Source: GCA-2746605 sp963704835
Lineage (GTDB): Bacteria; Bacteroidota; Ignavibacteria; Ignavibacteriales; Melioribacteraceae
Length of the DNA stretch: 64,000 bases
Reading direction: 5' to 3'
Assembly (NCBI GenBank): GCA_963704835.1
Contig: CAVPHW010000032.1
Span: 1 to 64,000, forward strand
In this document: piece after piece, positions 17,608 to 28,565 of the stretch
How the letters are laid out: every line of letters starts with the position of its first letter
How positions within the stretch are numbered: the first letter of the stretch is position 1
The notes under the pieces: generated by a model
Told to the model about the DNA's origin: nothing
Database searches by the model: none
What the model saw: the letters and a program-made list of their open reading frames with translations, nothing else
Made by a program: the position numbers and the translations under genes

Positions 17608-20600
17608 ATGACCAGATTTAAAACTTCAAATAAGTGGTGGATATCGCTTTGGTCCATCATTTTGTTTATTTCAAGTGTTCCATTAATTGCTCAAAGTGGT
17701 ATCAATTATATTGGCAGTTTCGAACAAGAGAGACCATCCTATTGGAATAAGAGTTCAGAGCCAGGCGGCGCAACATTAAGTTGGGCAAGTGATCAGTTTA
17801 TAACCTTAGGCAAGTCGTTGAAGATTACGAAAACAGCAACAACAGAAGCAGCAATGTGGGAATCGGATAATATGTGTGACATCTGGAGTCCGGTACATAA
17901 TAAAGATGTAGATATAAAGATAGGTGGCTGGGTAAAGACAGAAGGATTAAATACAAATCCAACAACAGAAGATGAGAAATGGTATATAAGCTTTACATTT
18001 GAGAATCAAGCAGGTGGATTGATAGGTGAAGTAAAACTACCAATAGACCAAAGTGTAGCCAATAGTACAGGTTGGGTAGAAGTAACAAATGAAGTAGGAT
18101 CTTTGATATTACCAGAAGATTCATATACCACAAAGATAAGATTTATTGGAGGAAAAGATGCAGTAGGCACAGTATGGGCAGATGAGTTTATGTTAAATGG
18201 CAGAACAGACTGGGCAGGTGGTATATGGAATGAGACCTTAGGCGTACCAGAGGGCTGGATATATTGGTTGCCAAGAGCAGATGGAGTAATATCAGATGGA
18301 TATGGAAGAACAAGAATAACAGATGAAGCGGCATATCATGGAAAATATTCATTAAAGTTTGATATGTTAGAAGGCACCCATGATGGTTTTATTGGAACTA
18401 GATTCATTAAACTTAATGAAGTGGTTCCTGGAGATATTATAAGAATAAGTGTGTGGATAAAGGGAGAGAATTTATCACCAGATTCAGTAGACGTAGTAGG
18501 AGATCAATGGAGTATAGCGATAACGCCGATATTCCATAACTCATTGGGTGGAAATGAAGGATTTAATGATGTATGGGCAAGTGATATACCATTAGTGTTC
18601 CCAAAAGTAACATCATTTGACTGGACACAGTTTTATGTAGATGTACCGGTAGCAGCAAACTCAAAATCATTGGATGTAAGATTACATCCATTGGGAAGAT
18701 TTAAGGGTACAGTTTACATGGATGCATTAACAGTTGAAAAACTTGATATACCAAAATTAAGTGAAATTGGCAGTTTTGAGCAAGAAAAGCCATCCTATTG
18801 GAATAAGAGTTCAGAGCCAGGCGGCGCAACATTAAGCTGGGCAAGTGATCAGTTTATAACCTTAGGCAAGTCGTTGAAGATTACGAAAACAGCAACAACA
18901 GAAGCAGCAATGTGGGAATCGGATAATATGTGTGACATCTGGAGTCCGGTACATAATAAAGATGTAGATATAAAGATAGGCGGTTGGGTAAAGACAGAAG
19001 GATTAAATACAAATCCAACAACAGAAGATGAGAAATGGTATATAAGCTTTACATTTGAGAATCAAGCAGGTGGATTGATAGGTGAAGTAAAACTACCAAT
19101 AGACCAAAGTGTAGCCAATAGTACAGGTTGGGTAGAAGTAACAAATGAAGTAGGATCGTTGATATTACCGGAAGATTCATATACCACGAAGATAAGATTT
19201 ATTGGAGGAAAAGATGCAGTAGGCACAGTATGGGCAGATGAGTTTATGTTAAATGGCAGAACAGATTGGGCAGGTGGTATATGGAATGAGACCTTAGGCG
19301 TACCAGAGGGCTGGATATATTGGTTGCCAAGAGCAGATGGAGTAATATCAGATGGATATGGAAGAACAAGAATAACAGATGAAGCGGCCTATCATGGAAA
19401 ATATTCATTAAAGTTTGATATGTTAGAAGGCACCCATGATGGCATTTATTGGAACTAAATTCTATGCTCTAAATAGCGGAGGAACATCACCATTAAACAA
19501 AGGTGGATTGCAAGATATAACAATGTTGAGTGATGTAAAAGTTGGAGATATATTAAGAATAAGTGTGTGGATAAAGGGAGAGAATTTATCACCAGATTCA
19601 GTAGACGTAGTAGGCGATCAATGGAGTATAGCGATAACCCCGATATTCCATAACTCATTGGGTGGAAATGAAGGATTTAATGATGTATGGGCAAGTGACA
19701 TACCATTAGTGTTCCCAAAAGTAACATCATTTGACTGGACACAGTTTTATGTAGATGTACCGGTAGCAGCGAATTCAAAATCAATAGATGTAAGATTACA
19801 TCCATTGGGAAGATTTAAGGGTACAGTTTACATGGATGCATTAACAGTTGAAAAACTTGATATACCAAAATTAAGTGAAATTGGCAGTTTTGAGCAAGAA
19901 AAGCCATCTTATTGGAATAAGAGTTCAGAGCCAGGCGGCGCAACATTAAGCTGGGCAAGTGATCAGTTTATAACCTTAGGCAAGTCGTTGAAGATTACGA
20001 AAACAGCAACAACAGAAGCAGCAATGTGGGAATCGGATAATATGTGTGACATCTGGAGTCCGGTACATAATAAAGATGTAGATATAAAGATAGGCGGTTG
20101 GGTAAAGACAGAAGGATTAAATACAAATCCAACAACAGAAGATGAGAAATGGTATATAAGCTTTACATTTGAGAATCAAGCAGGTGGATTGATAGGTGAA
20201 GTAAAACTACCAATAGACCAAAGTGTAGCCAATAGTACAGGTTGGGTAGAAGTAACAAATGAAGTAGGATCGTTGATATTACCAGAAGATTCATATACCA
20301 CGAAGATAAGATTTATTGGAGGAAAAGATGCAGTAGGCACAGTATGGGCAGATGAGTTTATGTTAAATGGCAGAACAGACTGGGCAGGTGGTATATGGAA
20401 TGAGACCTTAGGCGTACCAGAGGGCTGGATATATTGGTTGCCAAGAGCAGATGGAGTAATATCAGATGGATATGGAAGAACAAGAATAACAGATGAAGCG
20501 GCCTATCATGGAAAATATTCATTAAAGTTTGATATGTTAGAAGGCACCCATGATGCATTTATTGGAACTAAATTCTATGCTCTAAATAGCGGAGGAACAT

Positions 20601-21286
20601 CACCATTAAACAAAGGTGGATTGCAAGATATAACAATGTTGAGTGATGTAAAAGTTGGAGATATATTAAGAATAAGTGTGTGGATAAAAGGAGAGAATTT
20701 ATCACCAGATTCAGTAGACGTAGTAGGCGATCAATGGAGTATAGCGATAACCCCGATATTCCATAACTCATTGGGTGGAAATGAAGGATTTAATGATGTA
20801 TGGGCAAGTGACATACCATTAGTGTTCCCAAAAGTAACATCATTTGACTGGACACAGTTTTATGTAGATGTACCGGTAGCAGCAAATTCAAAATCAATAG
20901 ATGTAAGACTACATCCATTGGGAAGATTTAAGGGTACAGTTTACATGGATGCATTAGAAATAAAAATAGCCAATGATGTAACCGCTGTTAAAGATCAATT
21001 TTTACCAGTTGACTATAGTTTATTCCAAAATTATCCAAATCCATTTAATCCGTCAACTTTAATTAGTTATGCTTTGCCACAAGCTTCTTATGTAAGTGTT
21101 AAGATATTTGATTTGCTTGGTCGTGAGGTTAAATCTCTTGTACAAACTGAACAAAAAGCTGGAATTAATAGTGTTCAGTGGAATGGAGAAAATAATTATG
21201 GATCAAAAGTATCAAGTGGAACATACATCTATATGATAAAAGCTGGTGAATTTAGTCAAGCAAAGAAAATGATTCTTATGAAATAG
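17608..21286 (+). CDS. Secreted protein of three near-identical carbohydrate-binding-like repeats with T9SS sorting domain (1 frameshift)
   Basis: A 1225-residue protein after removing one extra G near 19441 (the third copy reads GATGCATTT where this one has GATGGCATTT). It starts at ATG 17608 behind AAGGAGG, with a signal peptide ending VPLIAQ. Three tandem repeats of about 350-370 residues follow, each with two jelly-roll-like modules similar to CBM4/9 or galactose-binding domains. One begins GSFEQEKPSYWNKSSEPGG and ends with VGTVWADEFML; the other begins GVPEGWIYWLPRADG and ends with GTVYMDAL. The last 85 residues are a type A T9SS domain (LFQNYPNPFNPSTLISY ... KKMILMK). It has no catalytic motif, so it is probably a multivalent glycan-binding surface protein feeding the TonB system next door. 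Confidence 0.88.
17710..20956 (+). repeat. Three tandem long repeats inside the secreted binding protein
   Basis: Copies start at 17710, 18766 and 19880, each at ATTGGCAGTTT. The first unit is 1056 bases and the second 1114. The 58-base difference equals a 57-base in-frame insertion (19 residues) present in copies 2 and 3 but not 1, plus the single frameshift base in copy 2. Between copies the DNA differs by only scattered single bases, so the duplication is recent or kept uniform by gene conversion. Confidence 0.95.
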
Positions 21287-21314
21287 TAAAATAGAATCAT
21301 TAGATGAATTTTGT

Positions 21315-21343
21315 CGATGGGTGCTCAACTTGAGTGCCCATCG
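21315..21343. terminator. Long hairpin after the repeat protein gene
   Basis: CGATGGG pairs with CCCATCG and an inner CTCAA with TTGAG, giving about 14 pairs with two G-T wobbles. No T-tract follows on the plus strand, so it may act as an mRNA-stabilising 3' hairpin or partial terminator between the binding protein and the TonB receptor gene. Confidence 0.5.
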
Positions 21344-21471
21344 GTAAAGTAAGAAAAAAATATCTATTAGAGTTAAAAAGAAAAAACATAAGATTTGAAG
21401 TACATGTAACAATTATTGAGTTAGCTTTAATCAGTGTAACAAATATTAATAATATTTTTTAATTAATGTAG

Positions 21472-24171
21472 GTGAATCTAGTGTTCACTTTTAGAAGAAA
21501 ATTCAAATCGTTATTATTAATTAGTTTTATGTTAATAATGTCCTCTACCACTATTTTTTCTGGAACAACTGGAAAGATAGCTGGAAAAATTATAGATAAA
21601 AAAACAGGTGAGTCAATACTCGGCGCAAACGTATTAATTGTAGGTACTAATTATGGGGCTGCAGCTGACCTTGATGGAAATTATTATATAATTAATATTC
21701 CACCTGGCACCTATGAAGTAAGGGCTTCTAGTATTGGTTTCTCTCCAATAACTATTAAAAATGTCAGAGTTTCGGTTGATCAAACTACAAGTATTGATTT
21801 TACATTAAGCGAAGAATCGATTGAGATTGGGGAAGTTGTAATTTCAGCTATAAAGCCAATTGTACAAAACGATTTAACCTCAACCGAAGCAAAAATAAGT
21901 GGTGAACAAATTTCAATGCTGCCTTTAGAAGATGTATCAGCAGTTGTAAACCTTCAAGCCGGGGTAGTTGATGGTCACTTTAGAGGTGGAAGAAGTAATG
22001 AGGTTAAATATTTAATAGATGGAGTTCCCGTTAATGATGCTTTCTCCGGTCAATCATCTTTATCAGCTGAAATAAATAGTATTGAAGAATTGCAGGTTTT
22101 AACAGGTACTTTTAACGCTGAGTATGGTGAAGCACTTTCTGGTGTAGTTAACCAAGTTACTAAAATTGCCGGCGAAAATTATGAAGGACAAGTATCTGCG
22201 TATTCGGGGGATTACATAAGTTCCCATAAAAATACTTTTGAAAATATTGATAAAATTAATCCTGCAGATGTCTACAACATCCAAGGTAGTTTTAGTGGTC
22301 CAATACCTGGATTAGAAAAATTATTCAAATTTTTTATCTCGGGCAGATACAATTATGATGATGGCTTTATATATGGAAAAAGAATTTTTAATCCATCGGA
22401 TTCATCAAATTTTTCTGCTAATGACCCAAATGATTGGCATATAGGTTCAACTGGTGATGGAATATATGTACCCATGAGGTTTAATGAAAAATTATCTCTA
22501 CAGGGAAAATTGGCTGTAAATGTTGGAGGTGGAAAAGGAATTGTATTTACTGGAATGTACCAGAATCAAAAGTATCGTGACTATAATCATTCTTACAAAC
22601 TTAATCCAGATGGAGATTATTTAAAATACCAAAATAGTTTATTGGGGATAGCTAGTTATACATTGGTACTTAATAATTCAGCATTTATTGATTTTACTGG
22701 TTCTGCTATTCGCACAGAATATAATCAGTATGTTTTTGAGAACCCTCTTGATGGAAGATACGTGGATCCTCAATTGAAACAAGCTGTAAGTGGAAGTGCA
22801 TTTTTAACTGCTGGAACTGAAAATTGGCACTTCAACCATACAACTACTTCTATAACCGGAAAATCAGATTTTACCTGGCAGATTAATAATACTAACCAAA
22901 TCAAAACCGGGATTGAATTTCAGAGCCACGCATTAAATTACGAGGATTTCCAAATAGTAATAGATGCATCTTCTGGTTATAAACCATTACTTCCACAATC
23001 TGGAGCTTTCAATAATAACACTTATAATTCTAATCCATTTCAATTTGCATATTATATCCAAGACAAAATCGAGTTAGATTATTTAATTGTAAATGCTGGA
23101 ATTAGGTTTGACTATTTTGAACCAGATGGTACTTATTTAAAAAATCCTAATAAAATTAATTTACTGGATGAACTTCAACCTCCGTTTCCAGATTCTTTAT
23201 TAAAGAAGGCAGAAGCAAAATACCAGATTAGTCCACGAGTAGGATTATCCTATCCAATAACTGATAAAGGTGCAATTCATATCTCTTATGGTCATTTTTT
23301 TCAAATACCACCTTTTGAAAATTTATATAGGAATCCCAATTTCAGAATACCATTGACCGGCGATTTCCCTGAGAATATTGGGAACACAATTGGGAATGCA
23401 GATTTGAAACCACAGCAAACTGTTATGTATGAGATTGGATTGCAACAGGAGATAATGAACGGCATTGGTGTAAAGGTGACTGGTTATTATAAAGATATCA
23501 GAAATTTATTAAGTACTGAAATCTATATTAAAAATGAATTTAGAAAGTTCAGCAAGCTAATTAATAAAGATTATGGTGCAGTAAAAGGAATGACCCTATC
23601 ATTTGAAAAAAGATTCATTGATGGTTTTGGTGCAACTGTTGATTATACTTATCAAGTTGCGAAAGGAAATGCTTCTGATCCTAATGATGCGTTTAACAAA
23701 GTTCAAGCAAATCCTCCTATTTCTATTAATAAGCAGTTAGTCCCTTTAAATTGGGATAGGACTCATTCATTAAATTGTACTTTTACTGCCGGCATTCCAG
23801 GTGACTATATTGCTAGTTTGATTGGCAGACTGGGGTCAGGATTACCATATACACCTTCGTTACAGAATCAGAGAACTGGTTTGGAGAATAGTGACAACAG
23901 ACCAACATATTATAATGTCGATTTTTATTTAACAAAATACTTCGAACTAGGCACAAACAAAATTTCTGTGTTCGTAAAAATATTTAACCTTCTTGATACT
24001 GAAAATGAATTAGAAATATTTGGAGATACCGGTAGAGCCGGATATACTCTTGAATTGACAAGAAATCAGCAACCACCAAGAGGAGTTAATACTTTGCAAG
24101 AATATTTTACAAGACCCGATTTTTATTCTGCTCCAAGGCAGGTCATTCTTGGTGCTTCAATAACATTATAA
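21472..24171 (+). CDS. TonB-dependent outer-membrane receptor with carboxypeptidase-like regulatory domain
   Basis: The 899-residue outer-membrane transporter has a signal peptide (about residues 12-30) and a CarboxypepD_reg-like domain (GKIAGKIIDKKTGESILGAN ... PPGTYEVRASSIGF, about 34-105). The plug domain (about 125-240, with VKYLIDGVPVNDAFSG and FNAEYGEALSGVVN) is followed by a 22-strand-type barrel ending in RQVILGASITL. The start is GTG 21472 or GTG 21481. No SusD homologue follows; instead there is a giant secreted protein and a PorV-like protein, as often seen in Ignavibacteria. It probably imports glycan fragments bound at the surface, driven by TonB. Confidence 0.9.
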   Translation: MNLVFTFRRKFKSLLLISFMLIMSSTTIFSGTTGKIAGKIIDKKTGESILGANVLIVGTNYGAAADLDGNYYIINIPPGTYEVRASSIGFSPITIKNVRVSVDQTTSIDFTLSEESIEIGEVVISAIKPIVQNDLTSTEAKISGEQISMLPLEDVSAVVNLQAGVVDGHFRGGRSNEVKYLIDGVPVNDAFSGQSSLSAEINSIEELQVLTGTFNAEYGEALSGVVNQVTKIAGENYEGQVSAYSGDYISSHKNTFENIDKINPADVYNIQGSFSGPIPGLEKLFKFFISGRYNYDDGFIYGKRIFNPSDSSNFSANDPNDWHIGSTGDGIYVPMRFNEKLSLQGKLAVNVGGGKGIVFTGMYQNQKYRDYNHSYKLNPDGDYLKYQNSLLGIASYTLVLNNSAFIDFTGSAIRTEYNQYVFENPLDGRYVDPQLKQAVSGSAFLTAGTENWHFNHTTTSITGKSDFTWQINNTNQIKTGIEFQSHALNYEDFQIVIDASSGYKPLLPQSGAFNNNTYNSNPFQFAYYIQDKIELDYLIVNAGIRFDYFEPDGTYLKNPNKINLLDELQPPFPDSLLKKAEAKYQISPRVGLSYPITDKGAIHISYGHFFQIPPFENLYRNPNFRIPLTGDFPENIGNTIGNADLKPQQTVMYEIGLQQEIMNGIGVKVTGYYKDIRNLLSTEIYIKNEFRKFSKLINKDYGAVKGMTLSFEKRFIDGFGATVDYTYQVAKGNASDPNDAFNKVQANPPISINKQLVPLNWDRTHSLNCTFTAGIPGDYIASLIGRLGSGLPYTPSLQNQRTGLENSDNRPTYYNVDFYLTKYFELGTNKISVFVKIFNLLDTENELEIFGDTGRAGYTLELTRNQQPPRGVNTLQEYFTRPDFYSAPRQVILGASITL

Positions 24172-24182
24172 AGAGATTTGAA

Positions 24183-27100
24183 ATGATGCAAGAAAATGTA
24201 AATAGGATAAAAAATTGTTGGATTTTTTTCATTCTCATTTTATCAATAACTGTGATAACAGATAATGAAGTTTTTGCTCAAAGGTTAGTTGATAAAAATA
24301 AGGGGGACCATAACCAAACAAGAAAAGGTTTTATGGATGGGAATCTTGCTGCAACCGTTTATTATAATTTTGGAGAAATTGCTGACTGGGAAAATGAACC
24401 AAGCAGAAGTGGTGTTTGGCCTAAAGGTACTAATCATACATATGTTGATGGAATTGCTATAATAGTTCAAGCTGAAGCAAAAGATCCTTCAGGAAAATTA
24501 ATTCATCCTCTTGAAAGTAATTATTATGAATTTACTAGATTTGATCAATCAACCGGCGTAACATATGGATGGTGGCCATTACCAGATTATGCGGCTAAAT
24601 TCGGTTCCTCACCTGCAAGAAGTGATGACAAAGCTACATGGCCTCTTTCTTGGCCTGATAGACCATCTGATTGGGATGGCGCTTGGAATGGTTTTTTTGG
24701 GAAAGGAGTATTTAATGCAGATGTTGAAACTTACTTTGTTTTTGATGATCACGAAGATAGAGAATACCTATTAAGGAACAATTTTACTCCTGATAGTGAA
24801 GATCCGGATAGGGGCGGATTGGGAATGCAGGTAAGAGCTAGAGGTTTTCAATGGTCTCAAGTTTTAGCCGAAGATGCAATTTTTTGGTTTTATGAAATAA
24901 CTAATATGGGTGATTATGATTATGAAAAAACGTTATTTGCCCAGTATGTTGATTGGGGAATAGGCGGACATGACAATTCTTCGAATAACGCAGGTGATTA
25001 CAATGAATTGTTAGATATGTCTTATGCATGGTCTGTAGTTCCATTTGGTAGTCCAGGGAATTGGAGTCCGGTTGGATTAGCTGGATACGCATTTTTAGAA
25101 AGTCCAGGAGTTCCAGATGATAGAAAGGACAACGATTCTGATGGTCCGACAGATGAAAGAAGAGATAATGAAGCTAAATTGTTCTTAAATAGCCCAGAAC
25201 AAGATCCTTACATTTTAAATGTACTTAGGGATACAACTAAATTTAAAGAATTTTATGGCTATTCATGGCGGCCTCATTGGGATGCCGATGAAAATGCTAA
25301 TTGGAAATCCTTTGAAGACTTAAATGAAAATAGCGAATGGGACGAAGATGAATCCCTTAATGATGATGTTGGATCTGATGGATTAGGACCCTTCGATGAA
25401 GGTTATGAAGGTGCAGATTCGGACGACACTGAAGGCAACGGTAAACCTGACCAAGGTGAACCAAATTTTGGTATTCTTGATAAAGATGAATCAGATCAGC
25501 TTGGATTAACAGGATTTAAAATTTATCCTGTTCATAAATATGAATTAGATAATGATGAAGAAAATTGGACAGTGCTCACAGGACTACCTACTCCTCATGG
25601 TGAGTCGATTGTTGGTGTAAACTTGGCAAATTATTTTTCTTGTTCACTTTTCAGCATGAATGGCAGAAATAAATATTCATCGGAGACGGGTAAGATTGAA
25701 GAGACAGGGGAAACAGAACGATTTTCAATGTCGTTGATATTCGGTATAAACCAAAATGATTTATTTAGAAGAAAGAAAACAGTTCAACAAATCTATAATG
25801 CAAACTATAGGTTTGCAAAACCACCAGAAAAACCAATACTTACTGCTATTCCTGGTGATGGAAAAGTTACTCTTTTTTGGGATGACAGAGCTGAAAAAAC
25901 ATTTGACCCATTCTATCAGAGAATAAATTTTGAAGGATATAGGGTATATAGATCAACGGAACCCAATTTTATTGAAAATAAAATAATTACAGATGCTTTT
26001 GGAAAACCAACATACAGAGAACCAATTGCTCAATTTGATTTAGTTGATAACCAAAAAGGGTTACATCCAATTGATGTTAATGGTGCCCTCTTTTACCTTG
26101 GAAATGATACTGGGTTAAAACACTCATTTGTTGATTCAACTGTGCAGAATGGACAAACATATTATTATGCTATTTCAGCATATGATAGAGGATTTACAAC
26201 TATAAATATTGAAGGATCGTTTGAGGGGATTCCACCTTCGGAGACTACCACAATACTAAAGCAAGACATCACAGGCAAAATTACGACTGATATTAACACA
26301 GCTGTAGTAACACCTAGTGCTGCGGCAGCTGGATATATGCCACCTCAAATTCAATCGTTTGAGGGAAGCGGACCTGGCACCGGAAGTGTTTCTGTAACAA
26401 TTCTACAACCAGATTCTGTGAAAGATTTTCATACTTATAGGTTAGAGTTTTATGAAAATTCAATTTATCGGAATACATCTAGTCCTGCTTATTCTTTAAT
26501 TGATTTTACTAATAGCGATACATTGATAAATAATGGTAAACTGGTTAGTGGCAAAATACAAACTCAGGTTTTAGATGGCTTTACACTTGATATTGAGAAT
26601 GACACAACAGTTACAGTAGATTTTAATAAATCAAAATGGCTGGTTGGAAATAGTAATTATATAGTTCAAGTCGGATTTGATCCAAGATATCAAGCCGCAT
26701 ATCTAGGAAGAAGAATTTTTTATCCCGCTGATTTTGAAATTCATATTACAAACCCTGGAGAAGGCGATCTTTCATATCCTGCTTCAACTTTTAGTCAACC
26801 AATACAATCAAATATTATAGTGAAAAATATTACAGATGGCGATGACCACGCTCAATTTATTTTTAGAGATGTAAACAAGGATGCTCTATTCAATGATGGA
26901 GATGCCATATTTATAATATTTGGCAATTCTGTGGGGGAAAGAGTTATTAGTAATTCAAACCTTCATGCAAGTTGGTCTTTTAGCATTTTTAATGATACAA
27001 CACTTGTTGAAGAAAAAAGAATTCACCCAAAGTTTGGAGATGTTTATAAAATTGCAATAAAAAAACCATTTAGAAATGGGGAATTCTATGAGTTTACTAC

Positions 27101-27452
27101 TAAAGCTCAAAAAATGGATTTATCGAAGGCTAAATCAGAACTTGATAAAATTGCTGTTGTTCCTAATCCATATGTTGGTGCAGCTTCTTGGGAAAAATTT
27201 TCAAATGAAGTTGGTAGAGGAGAAAGGAAGATTTATTTTACTCACTTACCTAATGAATGTACAATCAGAATTTATACAATTAGTGGAAAGTTAGTTGATA
27301 CAATAGTTCATAATAGCTCTATTACAGATGGACAGGAAAGTTGGGATTTAGTTTCTCGCGATTCAATGGATATAGCTTATGGAGTTTATGTTTTTCATGT
27401 TGATGCTCCGGGGATAGGTGAAAAAATTGGAAGATTTGCAATTGTTAAATAA
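24183..27452 (+). CDS. Giant secreted protein partner of the TonB receptor, with T9SS-like C-terminus
   Basis: A 1089-residue exported protein with a signal peptide ending NEVFAQ. The N-terminal half has many acidic, Asp/Asn-rich stretches (about residues 315-440) that look like calcium-binding loops (NENSEWDEDES, DDTEGNGKPDQGEPNFG). A fibronectin-III-like module (about 555-690: KPILTAIPGDGKVTLFWDD, then GYRVYRSTEP) follows, and the C-terminal 110 residues (VVPNPYVGAASWEKF ... ISGKLVDTIVH ... AYGVYVFHVDA) are a T9SS sorting-type domain. The gene starts 11 bases after the TonB gene stop, so the two are co-expressed. It occupies the place SusD holds in Bacteroides loci. The function is inferred as surface glycan capture; no enzyme motif is visible. 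Confidence 0.75.
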   Translation: MMQENVNRIKNCWIFFILILSITVITDNEVFAQRLVDKNKGDHNQTRKGFMDGNLAATVYYNFGEIADWENEPSRSGVWPKGTNHTYVDGIAIIVQAEAKDPSGKLIHPLESNYYEFTRFDQSTGVTYGWWPLPDYAAKFGSSPARSDDKATWPLSWPDRPSDWDGAWNGFFGKGVFNADVETYFVFDDHEDREYLLRNNFTPDSEDPDRGGLGMQVRARGFQWSQVLAEDAIFWFYEITNMGDYDYEKTLFAQYVDWGIGGHDNSSNNAGDYNELLDMSYAWSVVPFGSPGNWSPVGLAGYAFLESPGVPDDRKDNDSDGPTDERRDNEAKLFLNSPEQDPYILNVLRDTTKFKEFYGYSWRPHWDADENANWKSFEDLNENSEWDEDESLNDDVGSDGLGPFDEGYEGADSDDTEGNGKPDQGEPNFGILDKDESDQLGLTGFKIYPVHKYELDNDEENWTVLTGLPTPHGESIVGVNLANYFSCSLFSMNGRNKYSSETGKIEETGETERFSMSLIFGINQNDLFRRKKTVQQIYNANYRFAKPPEKPILTAIPGDGKVTLFWDDRAEKTFDPFYQRINFEGYRVYRSTEPNFIENKIITDAFGKPTYREPIAQFDLVDNQKGLHPIDVNGALFYLGNDTGLKHSFVDSTVQNGQTYYYAISAYDRGFTTINIEGSFEGIPPSETTTILKQDITGKITTDINTAVVTPSAAAAGYMPPQIQSFEGSGPGTGSVSVTILQPDSVKDFHTYRLEFYENSIYRNTSSPAYSLIDFTNSDTLINNGKLVSGKIQTQVLDGFTLDIENDTTVTVDFNKSKWLVGNSNYIVQVGFDPRYQAAYLGRRIFYPADFEIHITNPGEGDLSYPASTFSQPIQSNIIVKNITDGDDHAQFIFRDVNKDALFNDGDAIFIIFGNSVGERVISNSNLHASWSFSIFNDTTLVEEKRIHPKFGDVYKIAIKKPFRNGEFYEFTTKAQKMDLSKAKSELDKIAVVPNPYVGAASWEKFSNEVGRGERKIYFTHLPNECTIRIYTISGKLVDTIVHNSSITDGQESWDLVSRDSMDIAYGVYVFHVDAPGIGEKIGRFAIVK

Positions 27453-27492
27453 TAAAAATAAAATGAATAAAATTCAGATATTCGGTGAAACC

Positions 27493-28527
27493 ATGTATAA
27501 ATATTATTTTACGAAAATTTTATTTGTTGTAATTATCTTTTTCTTGAGTTCTGATTTGCTGTCACAAAATGTCTCTAAAACAGGAACAACCTCCGGAGAT
27601 TTTTTAGAAATTGGGGTAGGAGCTAATGCCCTGGGAATGGGGGGTGCTTTTGTTAGTATTGCTAACGATGCATCTTCTTTATATTGGAACGCTGGTGGAA
27701 TAGCAAATTTGGAGAGGAATGAAGCAATTATTGTACATACTGATTGGATTGCGGAAACGAATTTTGATTATGCCGGTTTAGCAATTCCTCTTGGAGATTT
27801 TGGCACAATTGGATTTAGCTTTACTTCATTATCTATGGATGATATGCTGGTAAGAACTGTTGAGCTTCCTGATGGTACTGGTGAGTATTTTTCAGCTTCT
27901 GATCTTGCTATTGGTGTCACATATGGAAGAAAATTAACAGAGCGTTTTTCAATTGGGTTTACCGCAAAATATATTGAACAAAATATTTGGCATATGAAAG
28001 CTAGTGCATTTGCAATTGATGCAGGTACCCTTTTCAAAACGGATTTGTTAGGTGGAATGACGATCGGAGCTGCGATATCAAATTTCGGATCGGATTTGCA
28101 GTTAGATGGAAGAGATACAAGATATTTTATTAGAGTGGATGATAATAAATTGGGCTCCAATGAAAGAATACCAACAAACATTGAACTTGATAAATGGGAT
28201 TTGCCGTTGATATTTCAGATAGGTGTTTCCACCTACGCTTTTTCTTACGAAAATTACGAACTTATTGTTGCAGCTGATGCCATAGTTCCAAATAACGATT
28301 ACCAAAGTATGAATTTTGGTACCGAATTTTCTTTTATGAAGATTTTGAAAATTCGGGGAGGATATAATTCTTTATTTTTGAAAGAAGCAGAAGGAGGCTT
28401 GTCTTTTGGGATTGGTGTTAATTCGCAAATGTTGTTAAGCGTTGCTTCGGTCAATTTTGATTATTCGTATAGAGATTTCGGTAGGCTAAAAAATATTCAC
28501 TCTTTTTCATTAGGCATTAAGTTTTAA
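27493..28527 (+). CDS. PorV/PorQ-family outer-membrane protein
   Basis: The protein has a signal peptide (FFLSSDLLSQ) and a PorV/PorQ beta-barrel. It shows the family's N-terminal glycine-rich signature (FLEIGVGANALGMGGAFVSI ... DASSLYWNAGGIA, about residues 35-75) and ends in LGIKF. ATG 27493 with GGTGA upstream gives a clean signal peptide; ATG 27463 is also open. PorV-type proteins shuttle T9SS cargo from the translocon to the attachment machinery, so this copy may serve the secreted proteins encoded beside it. Length is about 344 residues. Confidence 0.85.
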   Translation: MYKYYFTKILFVVIIFFLSSDLLSQNVSKTGTTSGDFLEIGVGANALGMGGAFVSIANDASSLYWNAGGIANLERNEAIIVHTDWIAETNFDYAGLAIPLGDFGTIGFSFTSLSMDDMLVRTVELPDGTGEYFSASDLAIGVTYGRKLTERFSIGFTAKYIEQNIWHMKASAFAIDAGTLFKTDLLGGMTIGAAISNFGSDLQLDGRDTRYFIRVDDNKLGSNERIPTNIELDKWDLPLIFQIGVSTYAFSYENYELIVAADAIVPNNDYQSMNFGTEFSFMKILKIRGGYNSLFLKEAEGGLSFGIGVNSQMLLSVASVNFDYSYRDFGRLKNIHSFSLGIKF

Positions 28528-28565
28528 ATGAGCCTTTAAATTTGTTCTAACTTCCAAAATACTCT

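Noticed and set aside
19455..20771. Nearly identical minus-strand frames of about 66 codons at 19455 and 20568
   Set aside because: They are antisense shadows that recur only because the coding repeat recurs.
17710..20956. CRISPR-like or satellite repeat
   Set aside because: Units are over 1 kb, in frame and protein-coding, with no short repeat-spacer pattern.
24183..27452. SusD homologue after the TonB gene
   Set aside because: The protein is twice the size of SusD, lacks its TPR-like helical plan and ends in a T9SS-type domain.
27768..28181. Minus-strand 137-codon frame in the PorV-like gene
   Set aside because: The plus-strand protein matches a known family over its whole length.
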